Source: Desulfobulbus sp031547805
GTDB taxonomy: Bacteria; Desulfobacterota; Desulfobulbia; Desulfobulbales; Desulfobulbaceae
Reading direction: 5' to 3'
DNA length: 64,000 nt
Assembly (NCBI RefSeq): GCF_031547805.1
Contig: NZ_JAVBRQ010000032.1
Location: 1-64,000, forward strand
Shown here: piece by piece, positions 1 through 7,721 of the stretch
Layout of the letters: each line of letters starts with the position of its first letter
How positions within the stretch are numbered: position 1 is the first letter of the stretch
Made by a program: the position numbers and the translations under genes
Notes under the pieces: generated by a model
Seen by the model: the letters and a program-made list of their open reading frames with translations, nothing else
Told to the model about the DNA's origin: nothing
The model's database searches: none

Positions 1-390
1 GATTGGAGATCGACGAAGATGGTCATGTAGGTGTGGCGTTTTTTCAAACTGAACTCGTCAATGCCCAGATAGCGGACCTCGCTCAAATTGCTGGTCCGGT
101 ATTTTGCCGCGAGCCAGGTTTTGTGGATCTCTTTGACCAGGTCCCAACTCACGCGGAGTCGGCTACTGCCCGGATAGTGCCGAATTGCAGCAGATCGAGC
201 ACGGTCAAGGCAAACGACCTGGTGTAGCGGGCGTTTCCTTTGACAAACGGAAAACGAGGCCACCAGAGACACCCGCATCGTGCACATTGCAATCGGTGCA
301 TGGTTACTTGCAGCAACGCCTGTTTGCGACCAACAGGCGCCATGCGGAACCAGCGAACGGCTTGCCCCTTGAACTGGCACGTGAGTGCGA
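1..390 (-). pseudogene. ISL3-family transposase remnant, frameshifted and cut by the window edge
   Basis: Read on the minus strand, the segment carries the zinc-finger and early catalytic region of an ISL3-type (IS204/IS1001/IS1165) transposase. Recognisable stretches are WFRMAPVGRKQALLQV, a CARCG half zinc finger, and LDLLQFGTIRAVAD. That frame ends in a stop at about 149-151. The homology continues in the next frame as LRVSWDLVKEIHKTWLAAKY and then YLGIDEF, whose Asp is the expected first catalytic DDE residue. A small deletion near 150-160 therefore breaks the gene. The C-terminal two thirds lie outside the window. Upstream of about 390 no transposase N-terminus is convincing, so that end may be decayed too. 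Family assignment is from remembered motifs and is fairly secure; the exact frameshift base is not. Confidence 0.7.
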
Positions 391-1092
391 ACCACCCGGA
401 GCTTGCCGGATTGTCTGCCGCTCGTTTTTGCTCTTTCACCAGAGCCGCGATGCGCACATCCGCTGGCAGTGCCCGCCGCCGGCCCGATCCCCTGGTCCGG
501 AATCGGGCTGTAGCGGTGAACGCGGCCAACACTTGTGAAAAAAAATCCTCCCCGGCAAATAATCGGTTCGTTTCGTGTCGGTCCCGGAACCTATGGATAC
601 CAAGTAGGCTCCCTGGTCTGACACACTTTTTTTCATTTTTTTCATTTAAAACCGATGCATTGCGGCACAGTGAAGTTCCAGGTCGCGCCGCGCGGGGCCG
701 GTTGCTGGAGTTGTACCCGAAAACAATGGTTGCCACAAGTCAGGCACTCAAATAAAGCGCGCCCCTGCCGCAGGGCTGGCCGGCTTATCTCTCGCAAGGA
801 TAGGAGCAAAGGGCTCTTGACCGTCAAGCGACCATGGTGCCCGGAAGCAAACCCCATCCCGCTGTTTGATGCACATTTCCCAGTTCCCCGTTTTCGGTCG
901 GCCAGAGCGATCATCTTGTGTTGTTTGACCCGAACTTCAGCATGTTAAATATTCCCTTGCCATATTCGGAGTAATCGTTTATTATTGACAATTATCAAAT
1001 AGCATTCTCTTTTTTGATGCCCCGCCAATCAGCATCGACCTTCTCGATAATCAAAAAGTTTTTGCTTACAATCCTCTCTGCGGAGTATAGGC
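391..1092. other. Intergenic stretch without a supported gene
   Basis: About 700 bases between the transposase remnant and the RRM gene. The open frames here are poor in codon usage and resemble nothing I recognise. The last 150 bases are AT-rich and hold a TTGACA-like hexamer at 985-990, but no convincing -10 at the right distance. The part nearest 1093 probably holds the promoter and a long 5' leader of the RRM gene. Confidence 0.5.
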
Positions 1093-1359
1093 ATGAAACT
1101 TTTTGTCGGCAGCCTTCCCTACAATATTACCGAATCGGAACTTGAATCCCTTTGCACCCCCTTTGGCGATGTGGTCAGTGTCAAATTGGTTGTCGACCAA
1201 TTTACAGGACAGGCCAAAGGTTTTGGTTTTGTCGAAATGGCGAATCGTTCTGCGGGCCACAAAGTGATGGAAGGACTCAATGGCATGGAGTACAAGCATC
1301 GCACCCTTGTCTGCAACGAAGCGAAACCACCGGCAAAAAAAAGCCGCGGCCGGCGATGA
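1093..1359 (+). CDS. Small RNA-binding protein with one RRM domain
   Basis: An 88-residue protein consisting of one RNA recognition motif plus a short basic tail. RNP2 is visible as LFVGSLPY at residues 3-10 and RNP1 as KGFGFVEM at about residues 43-50, with the two aromatic side chains expected to stack on RNA bases. The tail, PPAKKSRGRR, should add nonspecific RNA affinity. Such single-RRM proteins of about 80-100 residues are common in cyanobacteria and deltaproteobacteria and are often cold-induced. The start is supported by GGAG at 1082-1085, seven bases upstream. It is followed on the same strand by a DEAD-box helicase and a cold-shock protein, so the three form an RNA-chaperone neighbourhood, though gaps of over 100 bases make one operon uncertain. 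Confidence 0.93.
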   Translation: MKLFVGSLPYNITESELESLCTPFGDVVSVKLVVDQFTGQAKGFGFVEMANRSAGHKVMEGLNGMEYKHRTLVCNEAKPPAKKSRGRR

Positions 1360-1593
1360 AACTCGGTTGACTTTTCGTCTCGATCACTATACCGAGCCTT
1401 CCATATTTGAACTTTTCCTTGTTGAACGCATGTCTGCCCCTTGAACTTTACCTGCTGTCCCCACCTTCCTTTCGTCATGAACCGACGGAACCCTTAACAA
1501 CATAAGCAATCGGGTTACAGGTTGGCCAAAACTTCATGTGCTGTCTGGCATTGTGAATTGCGACGGCCATCGATTCCGATTGCAGGAGTATGG

Positions 1594-2898
1594 ATGAATT
1601 TTAACGAATTTCAATTGAACAACCATCTTATCCAAGCAATTCAGCAGTGCGGTTACACTGCTCCAACCCCCATCCAACAACAAGCAATACCTTTTATTCT
1701 CGCCGGCCGCGATCTTCTTGGCCTGGCACAGACCGGCACCGGCAAAACAGCCGCTTTCATCCTGCCCACCGTGCAGCGCTTAATGGCCGCGCCCCGGAAC
1801 CGGGTCCGAGCCTTGGTCATCGCCCCCACGCGCGAACTTGCCGAGCAGATTCATGAATTCACCCAAACCGTGATCCGCCATACCGGGTTGCGAAGCTTGG
1901 CCATCTATGGCGGTGTCAGCAAATCGGGCCAAGTGGCCAAAATCCGCCAAGGGGTTGATATTGTGGTTGCTTGCCCCGGGCGTTTGCTCGACCTTCACAA
2001 TGACAAGGCCATTGACCTGTCTCAGGTCGAGGTGCTGGTCCTAGATGAAGCGGATCATATGTTCGACAAGGGTTTTTTGCCCGATATTCGCCGAATTGTG
2101 CAACGGCTACCGATCAAACGGCAGAATTTGGTCTTTTCTGCCACCATGCCCGCTGAAATCAAGCATTTGCTCGAAAACATTCTGGTGAACCCGGCAACGG
2201 TACAGATCAACCCCAGCCGCTCGGTCAAGGCCATCTCGCATCGTCTCTTTTCCGTCAACCAGAACCAAAAAACCAATCTGCTCATGTACTTGCTCAGTGA
2301 AGAAACAATGCCCTCGACATTGGTTTTCACCCGGACGAAGCACAAGGCCAAACAGTTGGCCCAAAAGCTCGTCAATGCTGGATTCAGGGCAACATCGCTG
2401 CAAGGCAACCTTTCCCAAAACAGACGGCAGCAGGCCTTGGAAGGTTTCAAGAACGGAGCCTATACCATTTTGGTGGCCACCGATATCGCCGCGCGCGGGA
2501 TCGATGTTACCGGCATTTCCCATGTGATCAACTTTGACATGCCTGATACCGCCGAGGCCTACATCCATCGTACCGGTCGAACCGGACGGGCGGGCTGCAC
2601 TGGCGACGCCCTGACCTTTGCCACGAGTGAGGACAAGCGCCTGCTGCAAGTGATCGAGCGCTCGCTCGACACATCCATGTCGCGCCTGGAGGTGCCGCAA
2701 CCGGCGAGTACGTATTCCGTTAAGGTGACGTCGCCTCCCGTGGCACCGAACAATATGTCGGCAACCGCTCTTCAAGGCACCTCCAAGGGAGCGGAGCAAT
2801 CTTCCCAAGGAGCCCGCAAACATCGACGGCGCCCGACTCAATCGAGCATTTTTGGACTTCCGCCCGCTGCACGGAACAAAAAAAGCAGCGCATGCTGA
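1594..2898 (+). CDS. ATP-dependent DEAD-box RNA helicase (RhlE-like)
   Basis: A 434-residue superfamily 2 RNA helicase that unwinds short RNA duplexes using ATP. Q motif region (FNEFQLNNHLIQ and TPIQQQAIP) lies near the N-terminus. Motif I AQTGTGKT is at residues 45-52, motif Ia is PTRELAEQ, motif II DEAD is at 151-154, motif III is SAT, and motif VI is HRTGRTGRAG. The C-terminal 70 residues are low-complexity and end in a basic stretch, as in RhlE-type enzymes. The frame is open from 1522, but the ATG at 1594 has an AGGAG at 1584-1588 and begins exactly at the Q-motif region, so I start there. Its placement between an RRM gene and a csp gene points to cold-shock RNA remodelling or ribosome assembly; this is inference. 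Confidence 0.95.
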   Translation: MNFNEFQLNNHLIQAIQQCGYTAPTPIQQQAIPFILAGRDLLGLAQTGTGKTAAFILPTVQRLMAAPRNRVRALVIAPTRELAEQIHEFTQTVIRHTGLRSLAIYGGVSKSGQVAKIRQGVDIVVACPGRLLDLHNDKAIDLSQVEVLVLDEADHMFDKGFLPDIRRIVQRLPIKRQNLVFSATMPAEIKHLLENILVNPATVQINPSRSVKAISHRLFSVNQNQKTNLLMYLLSEETMPSTLVFTRTKHKAKQLAQKLVNAGFRATSLQGNLSQNRRQQALEGFKNGAYTILVATDIAARGIDVTGISHVINFDMPDTAEAYIHRTGRTGRAGCTGDALTFATSEDKRLLQVIERSLDTSMSRLEVPQPASTYSVKVTSPPVAPNNMSATALQGTSKGAEQSSQGARKHRRRPTQSSIFGLPPAARNKKSSAC

Positions 2899-3000
2899 AC
2901 GGTTGCACAATGCGTTCAGCACCATTCATGGCTCCCAATTCGATTCCGGGGCCATCAAATCACAGTGCGCTTAAAGCACAACCAAAGAGGAGTTATCAAC

Positions 3001-3204
3001 ATGGCTGAAGGAACTGTAAAATGGTTTAATGATTCTAAAGGTTTTGGCTTCATCGCCCAAGATGGTGGCAAAGATGTTTTCGTCCATCATTCGGCCATTC
3101 AGGCTGACGGTTTCAAATCCCTCCAGGAAGGTGATCGCGTCAGCTTCGAGGTGGTCGATGGCGCCAAAGGTCCGGCAGCCGCTCATGTCGTAAAAAAACG
3201 TTAA
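3001..3204 (+). CDS. Cold-shock domain protein
   Basis: A 67-residue CspA-family protein, the family's normal length. It has the signature KGFGFIAQDGGKDVFVHHSA, containing both RNP1 (KGFGFI) and RNP2 (VFVHHSA), and a leading GTVKWFN strand. It binds single-stranded RNA or DNA as a small beta-barrel and melts secondary structure. The ATG at 3001 is preceded by AGAGGAG at 2986-2992, so the open frame's earlier start at 2965 is not needed. It follows the DEAD-box helicase by about 100 bases and is followed at once by a strong stem-loop. Constitutive and cold-induced members of the family cannot be told apart from sequence alone. Confidence 0.97.
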   Translation: MAEGTVKWFNDSKGFGFIAQDGGKDVFVHHSAIQADGFKSLQEGDRVSFEVVDGAKGPAAAHVVKKR

Positions 3205-3212
3205 CAATAGAG

Positions 3213-3255
3213 CCAACATGGAGAATTCCATCTGGCATGGGATTCTCCATGTTGG
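3213..3255 (+). terminator. Stem-loop after the csp gene
   Basis: A perfect 14-base inverted repeat (arms 3213-3226 and 3242-3255, CCAACATGGAGAAT and its complement) with a 15-base loop starts nine bases after the csp stop codon. No U-tract follows, so it may stabilise the csp 3' end or partly terminate rather than act as a classical intrinsic terminator. Confidence 0.6.
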
Positions 3256-3290
3256 TCATCGCCCATACATAAAGCGCTGGGGGAGCAACG

Positions 3291-3437
3291 ATGAAACGAA
3301 CCAACTACAAGCAGGAAAAACGTTTGAAAGAGCTGGAGAAACAGCGCAAGAAAGAAGCCAAGAAGGAACGTAAGTCCCTGAAGGAACAGGTTGCATCGGA
3401 ATCCGCCGAAGTCAGGCCAGAGGAAGAATCCACGTAA
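3291..3437 (+). CDS. 48-residue highly charged small protein of unknown function
   Basis: The ATG at 3291 has a strong GGGGGAG ribosome site at 3279-3285 and opens a 48-residue frame ending at the TAA at 3435-3437. The first 33 residues are almost all Lys, Arg, Glu, Gln, Leu and Ala (for example EKRLKELEKQRKKEAKKERK), predicting one long charged helix. The tail is acidic (VRPEEEST). I recognise the general pattern of short helical Lys/Glu-rich proteins that often sit next to csp or RRM genes in deltaproteobacteria, but know no function. It lies 35 bases after the csp stem-loop, so read-through or processing of the csp transcript could express it. Confidence 0.72.
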   Translation: MKRTNYKQEKRLKELEKQRKKEAKKERKSLKEQVASESAEVRPEEEST

Positions 3438-3671
3438 CCGTCGATATAGTAGCTTGCGTCCACCTTCGTCAAGATCGACAGGCGCGCACCAGAAGACGAT
3501 CAGGCGCATCCGGTTGAACGGTTGCCGCTGCCAGGAAGTGCACGTTCGCTGCCCAACGGATCGTCCGTCGTCTTTCATGACGAATCCGCCTCCCCCTCAT
3601 TCCCTGCCCAATCCGCTTGAGCGGCTACCTTGCAAATCGTTGCGGCACCGCGACACTCTCTGGAATGCCCT

Positions 3672-3916
3672 TTATCCTATGACGGCCGGTTTGAACGGCA
3701 AGATCAAGAGGATCAAAATCACGGTGACCAGCATGACCAGCAGGGTCAGAGGCACGCCGATACGGACGAAATCAAGAAAAGCATACCGGCCCGAACCGAC
3801 CACCAGGGTGTTCACCGGCGAGGAGACCGGGGACATGAAGGCGGCGGAGGCTGCCGGGGCCACGGTCATACAGAACGGATAGGGCGAGACGCCCATCTCG
3901 CTGGCCACGCCAGGGG
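3672..3916 (-). pseudogene. C-terminal fragment of a DASS/SLC13-type anion transporter
   Basis: The last 80 or so codons of a divalent anion:sodium symporter read on the minus strand. The pattern is characteristic: MGVSPYPFCMTVAPAASAAF, then SPVNTLVVGSGRYAFLDFVR, then a final membrane helix rich in Leu, Val and Ile, and a TAA at 3672-3674. Upstream the frame runs straight into insertion-sequence-like DNA at about 3917, and no N-terminal part of the carrier is present up to 4661. The gene was therefore truncated by a mobile element and should be non-functional. It lies next to a two-component system (4662-7291) of a type that often controls such carriers. Confidence 0.75.
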
Positions 3917-4046
3917 GCGTGTCCACAATTTTGTGTAATCGGTTTTTTGAGGTAGGCGTCAATAATGGACACCATAAATGTGTCAGGCGGCTCTTTGCCG
4001 GCTGATGAATTTCTTCCAAAACGCAAGGGGTGAGAGATTCCCCAGA
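3917..4046 (-). mobile_element. Terminal fragment of an insertion sequence
   Basis: The piece abutting the truncated transporter begins (plus strand) GTGTCCACAATTTTGTGTAA, which looks like an IS terminal sequence. About 65 bases inward, read on the minus strand, a frame ends NLSPLAFWKKFISRQRAA then a stop (TCA at 3983-3985), resembling the tail of a DDE transposase. I lean to an IS3-like element but cannot fix the family. The rest of the element is missing; it gives way to the IS200-type remnant at about 4066. Confidence 0.45.
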
Positions 4047-4065
4047 TTGGCGTGTCTCCTCTGCC

Positions 4066-4110
4066 GATTCTAAACAACCACCGACTTGAAGTCGGTGGTT
4101 GTTTAGAATC
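4066..4110. repeat. Perfect 22-bp inverted repeat with a one-base loop
   Basis: Arms 4066-4087 (GATTCTAAACAACCACCGACTT) and 4089-4110 are exact reverse complements around a single G at 4088. It lies 44 bases beyond the stop codon of the IS200-type transposase remnant, where IS200/IS605 elements carry their right-end hairpin recognised as single-stranded DNA. Smaller hairpins follow (GGACTGAAAGTCC and the CCGGC...GCCGG region), making 4066-4155 very structured. Confidence 0.8.
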
Positions 4111-4153
4111 GCGGACTGAAAGTCCAGCTATACCGGCAGGCTGCGCAGCCGGT

Positions 4154-4321
4154 TCACGGCTCAACACCAAAACTGTCATGAGGATTTGGTTCAAAATGAT
4201 GCGAAAGGCACTCCGAGATCATCTCTTTTGTCAGTTCGCCAGCCGTTACGCAAAAATAGCCACGTGCACAAAAATGCCGGCCCCAATAGCGCTTTTTCAC
4301 GTGGGGAAATTCTTCAAGTCA
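4154..4321 (-). pseudogene. tnpA: IS200/IS605-type TnpA transposase, C-terminal remnant
   Basis: On the minus strand the frame reads KRYWGRHFCARGYFCV, then TAGELTKEMISE and a stop at 4154-4156. The YWGRHFWARGYF pattern is diagnostic for the C-terminal part of Y1 (HUH) transposases of the IS200 family. Only about 55 of the usual 135-150 residues remain; the next codon upstream in frame is a stop. The catalytic HUH motif is not present in what remains. A second hairpin, CCCGCCTGAAAGGCGGG at about 4341-4357, sits where the left-end hairpin would be. So this looks like an internally deleted element that kept both ends, which could in principle still be moved by a full-length TnpA elsewhere. Confidence 0.8.
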
Positions 4322-4339
4322 GCTGCTAGCAGAATGCTA

Positions 4340-4661
4340 CCCGCCTGAAAGGCGGGGGTTTCAACCTCCTTTTTCGGACGAATGAAGCCGCAGGGGTATT
4401 CGGTCGGAACGGCGCGACATGCATGTTCGTGGTCCGGAGCATCAATGTCGGCACCTGCGAGCAACTATAATACGATCCGATCTTCAGGTACAGCAACAAT
4501 GGCCGCCTTCGCACAAGACCTGCCCGCGCGCCGTAAAAACCAGAGTCCGCCGTTGGCGCCGCGCCCGTTCGGTTTCCTTGCGGAAAGTGGATGACGCCAC
4601 CGGGGGATGCCAGGTATGATCGGGCAGTTATCGGTCCATTGGCACGTTTCCGGGGAAGACC
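4340..4661. other. Left-end IS hairpin and non-coding leader of the histidine kinase gene
   Basis: Begins with the CCCGCC...GGCGGG hairpin taken as the left end of the IS200-type remnant. The remaining 300 bases up to the kinase start carry no gene I can support. A TGGCACG followed by a G-run at 4641-4656 recalls a sigma-54 -24 element, but the -12 GC is missing, so I do not call a promoter. Confidence 0.4.
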
Positions 4662-5888
4662 ATGCACGATCAGGCAATCAAGATATTGGAGAAACAGCGG
4701 CAGGATCTGGTGGTCCGGGTCCTGAAGAAACACGAGGAGATGGAGGCCACCCGGTCGTTCACCGAACGCATCCTGGCCGGCATCTCCGAGCTGTTTCTCC
4801 TCATGGACCAGGAGTTCAAGGTGATCCAGACCAACCGTGAGTTCCTGCAGCGGACCGGCTTCAGCCTGGATGCCGGCCGGCGCCTGACCTTGGACGACCT
4901 GGTCCGGCCGGACACGGGCAAGGCCATCCGCCAGGCCTTTGCCAAGGGGGAGTTCGCCGAGTTCGAGGCCCAGCTCGCCACAGCCGGCGGCCAGGGCCTG
5001 CCGGTGAAGATGCGCGGCTCCACCCACGTCAATCCTAACGGCCTGGTGCTGCACATGCTGATCTGCTCCGATTGCAGCGAGTTCTACGACCTGATGACCC
5101 AAATGCAGGAAGGGCAGAAACAGTTGATCCATTCCAGCCGTCTGGCCAGCCTGGGCGAGATGGCCGCCGGCGTGGGCCACGAATTGACCCAGCCGCTCAA
5201 CGCCATCCTGCTCTTTGCCCGTAACTGCTTGAAGGCCCTGGAAACGCCGGGCGACCACGCCGAGATGCTGCGGGAAAATCTGTCGATCATCATCGACCGG
5301 GTGAACAAGGCCTCGTCGATCATCGCCACCATGCGGAGTTTCGGCACCAAGGGCGAGGAAGAGCAGGCCCCGGTGGAACTCAACGCCATCATCCGCAAGA
5401 TCCTGAGCTTCCTCGAATCGCAGCTGCGTTTGAGCGAGATCGTCCTTGACCTGCGCCTGGCCGACCAGCCCTGCGAAGTTCTGGGGGTGGAGGTCCGGCT
5501 GGAGCAGGTCTTCCTCAACCTGGTGCAGAACGCCATCCAGGCCATGGGCCGGGTGGACACGCCCCGGCTGACGGTCACCAGCCGCATCGTCCTGTGCCTC
5601 AACCTGACCACCATGCTGAAAGAGCCCTACGTGGTGGTCACCGTGGCCGACAACGGCGAGGGCATTGCCGAGGAGCTGCAGAAAAAGATTTTCGATCCCT
5701 TCTTCACCACCCGGGAGGTGGGGACCGGCATGGGGCTGGGGCTGTCGATCGTCGACCGGATCGTGCGCGGATTTGCCGGCTACATCGAGGTGGAAAGCGC
5801 GCCCGGCCACGGCTCCTACTTTTCGGTCTACATTCCCCAGTACGTGCGGGACGCTTCCCCGGACCTGCGGCGGAGCGGGGCGGCATGA
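4662..5888 (+). CDS. PAS-domain sensor histidine kinase (NtrB/ZraS-like)
   Basis: A 408-residue kinase lacking clear membrane helices, so probably cytoplasmic. Residues about 1-35 form a coiled helix; about 36-130 look like a PAS sensor (FLLMDQEFKVIQTNREFLQR). The dimerisation and phosphoacceptor region has LASLGEMAAGVGHELTQPLN with His173 as the phosphorylated residue. The ATP-binding domain shows the N box LNLVQNAIQAM, G1 DNGEGI, the FDPFFTT segment and G2 GTGMGLGLSI. GGGGA at 4652-4656 supports the start. Its stop overlaps the start of the response regulator by four bases (ATGA), a hallmark of a cognate pair. The ligand is unknown. The adjacent broken DASS carrier suggests the pair once controlled dicarboxylate or sulfate-type uptake; that is inference. 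Confidence 0.93.
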   Translation: MHDQAIKILEKQRQDLVVRVLKKHEEMEATRSFTERILAGISELFLLMDQEFKVIQTNREFLQRTGFSLDAGRRLTLDDLVRPDTGKAIRQAFAKGEFAEFEAQLATAGGQGLPVKMRGSTHVNPNGLVLHMLICSDCSEFYDLMTQMQEGQKQLIHSSRLASLGEMAAGVGHELTQPLNAILLFARNCLKALETPGDHAEMLRENLSIIIDRVNKASSIIATMRSFGTKGEEEQAPVELNAIIRKILSFLESQLRLSEIVLDLRLADQPCEVLGVEVRLEQVFLNLVQNAIQAMGRVDTPRLTVTSRIVLCLNLTTMLKEPYVVVTVADNGEGIAEELQKKIFDPFFTTREVGTGMGLGLSIVDRIVRGFAGYIEVESAPGHGSYFSVYIPQYVRDASPDLRRSGAA

Positions 5889-7291
5889 AGAATCGGACCT
5901 GCGCCTTGCCCGCCCCGGAAATCCTGGTGGTTGACGACGACCTCTATCTGCTGGCGGCGATCAAGCAGACCCTGGCCCTCAACGGCTACGCGGTGCAGAC
6001 CTTCGGCAATCCGCTCGAGGCCCTGGCCCGTATCGACGAGAACACCTATTCCGCGGTCCTGGCCGACATCCGCATGCCCGAGATGGACGGCCTGGTGCTG
6101 TTGGAACGGATCCTGGCCAAGGATCCCGACCTGCCGGTGATCCTGATCACCGGCCACGGCGACATCAGCCTGGCGGTGGAGGCGGTCAAGAAGGGGGCCT
6201 ACCATTTCCTGCAAAAACCGGTGGACGAGGACATCATCCTCGCCACCCTGACGCGGGCCATCGAGCGGCGGCAGCTGGTGCTGGAAAACCGCCGCCTGGA
6301 ACAGCAGTTGACCGCCACCCGCGAGGGCCGGTCCCGCTTCTACGGGCTGGTCGGCAGCCATCCGGCCATGCTCGGGCTGTATGCGCTGATCGAGACCATT
6401 GCCCACGAAAGCGACCCGGTGCTGATCGTCGGCGAAACCGGCACCGGCAAGGAGTTGGCGGCCAGGGCCCTGCACGCCATCGGTAGGCCGGAGGCCGCGC
6501 CCTACGTGGCGGTCAACATGGGCGCTCTGCCGGCCGAGATGATCGAATCCGAGCTCTTCGGCCATGAAAAGGGCGCCTTCACCGGTGCCATCCAGCGCAA
6601 GGTGGGCAAGTTCGAATACGCCGGCGAGGGCACCCTGTTCCTCGACGAGATCTGTTCGATGCCGGCCCCGCTGCAGGCCAAACTGCTGCGGGTACTGGAG
6701 GAGCGCTCCTTCACCCGGCTGGGCGGCAACGCGGCCATTCCCCTCAAGGCGCGGGTGATCGCCGCCACCAACCGCGACTTGCGGGCCGAGATCGACAAGG
6801 GGAACTTTCGCCAGGATCTGTACTTCCGGCTCAATGTCCTGCCGGTGCACCTGCCGCCGTTGCGGGATCGCAAGGAAGATATCCCCCTGCTGGTCGAGGC
6901 CTTCCGCACCGAATACTGCGACGGCCAGGACGGCGAGGTGCAGCCCTGCTCATCGACCTTGATCCGGCAGCTGATGCGGCAGGAGTGGCCGGGCAATGTC
7001 CGCGAACTGCGGAACTTCGTCCGCCGCTACTGCGTGCTCGGCGGCAAGGAACCGGCAATGGCCGGGCCGGCGGCCGCAATGGTCGGGGAGGCGGATTTTG
7101 CCGAGATGCCGTGGAAAGATTTTATGGAACAGCAGGAGCGGCACTACATCGAGCAGATGCTCAGGCGGGCCGGCGGCCAGGTTAGCGCGGCCCACCGGGC
7201 AATGGGCATCTCGCGCAAGAGCCTGTACGACAAGATCAACAAATACAAGATCGCCCTCAATCAATTCCGGGAGGAGGAATGCGGGGACTGA
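5885..7291 (+). CDS. Sigma-54-dependent response regulator (NtrC family)
   Basis: A 468-residue activator with three domains. The receiver (about 1-125) has the acidic pair VDDD and phosphoacceptor Asp61 in LADIRMPEMDG. The AAA+ domain (about 155-390) has Walker A GETGTGKE from residue 183, the sigma-54 contact loop GAFTGA at 230-235, and the arginine-rich FRQDLYFRLNVLP segment. A Fis-type helix-turn-helix closes the protein (AAHRAMGISRKSLYDKINKY). Phosphorylation by the upstream kinase should drive hexamer formation and open-complex formation at sigma-54 promoters. Start is the ATG at 5885, overlapping the kinase stop. The cupin gene 100 bases downstream could be a target, but I see no -24/-12 site there. 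Confidence 0.95.
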   Translation: MKNRTCALPAPEILVVDDDLYLLAAIKQTLALNGYAVQTFGNPLEALARIDENTYSAVLADIRMPEMDGLVLLERILAKDPDLPVILITGHGDISLAVEAVKKGAYHFLQKPVDEDIILATLTRAIERRQLVLENRRLEQQLTATREGRSRFYGLVGSHPAMLGLYALIETIAHESDPVLIVGETGTGKELAARALHAIGRPEAAPYVAVNMGALPAEMIESELFGHEKGAFTGAIQRKVGKFEYAGEGTLFLDEICSMPAPLQAKLLRVLEERSFTRLGGNAAIPLKARVIAATNRDLRAEIDKGNFRQDLYFRLNVLPVHLPPLRDRKEDIPLLVEAFRTEYCDGQDGEVQPCSSTLIRQLMRQEWPGNVRELRNFVRRYCVLGGKEPAMAGPAAAMVGEADFAEMPWKDFMEQQERHYIEQMLRRAGGQVSAAHRAMGISRKSLYDKINKYKIALNQFREEECGD

Positions 7292-7392
7292 ACGACCGAC
7301 GGCCCCGCCTTGCCGTTCCGGCGGACCGTGCATAGAGTCGAAGACAAGTCCGGCGTCGCGATTCGTCACTTTTTTCGAGGGAGGAGCAACCC

Positions 7393-7710
7393 ATGAAACG
7401 AATCGAACTGTCCACCACCAGGGAATTCAACCCCCTGGGAATGAAAGCGATTGTCCTGCACGATTCCGAACACTTCAAGATCCTCAACTTCAATCTCAAG
7501 GCCAACGCCTTGTTTCCCATCCACTCCCACGACCTCGACGGCCAGCTGTCGATCCTGGTGATCGAGGGCGAGGGTTTCTTTCTGGCCGACAACGAGGCCA
7601 CCCTGCCCGCCCGGACCGGGGACATGCTGATCTCCGACATCCGCGAGCCGCACGGGGTGCGGGCGACCACCGACATGCGCATCGTGGTGACCATCGCCCC
7701 GCCCATCTGA
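7393..7710 (+). CDS. Small cupin-domain protein
   Basis: A 105-residue single-domain cupin. The first cupin motif is recognisable as FPIHSHDLDGQLSILVIEGEG, with two His and a Gln/Glu position likely to bind a metal, and the second as the G-D-M-L-I-S-D-I-REPHGVRA stretch with another His. The family covers enzymes and small-molecule sensors, so function cannot be read off. A GGGAGGAG ribosome site lies about eight bases before the ATG. It follows the two-component pair on the same strand after about 100 bases and may belong to its regulon. Confidence 0.85.
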   Translation: MKRIELSTTREFNPLGMKAIVLHDSEHFKILNFNLKANALFPIHSHDLDGQLSILVIEGEGFFLADNEATLPARTGDMLISDIREPHGVRATTDMRIVVTIAPPI

Positions 7711-7721
7711 ACCGCCCGCCG

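Noticed and set aside
4641..4656. Sigma-54 promoter (TGGCACG followed by G-run) before the histidine kinase
   Set aside because: The -12 GC is missing and the site would lie within about 20 bases of the start codon.
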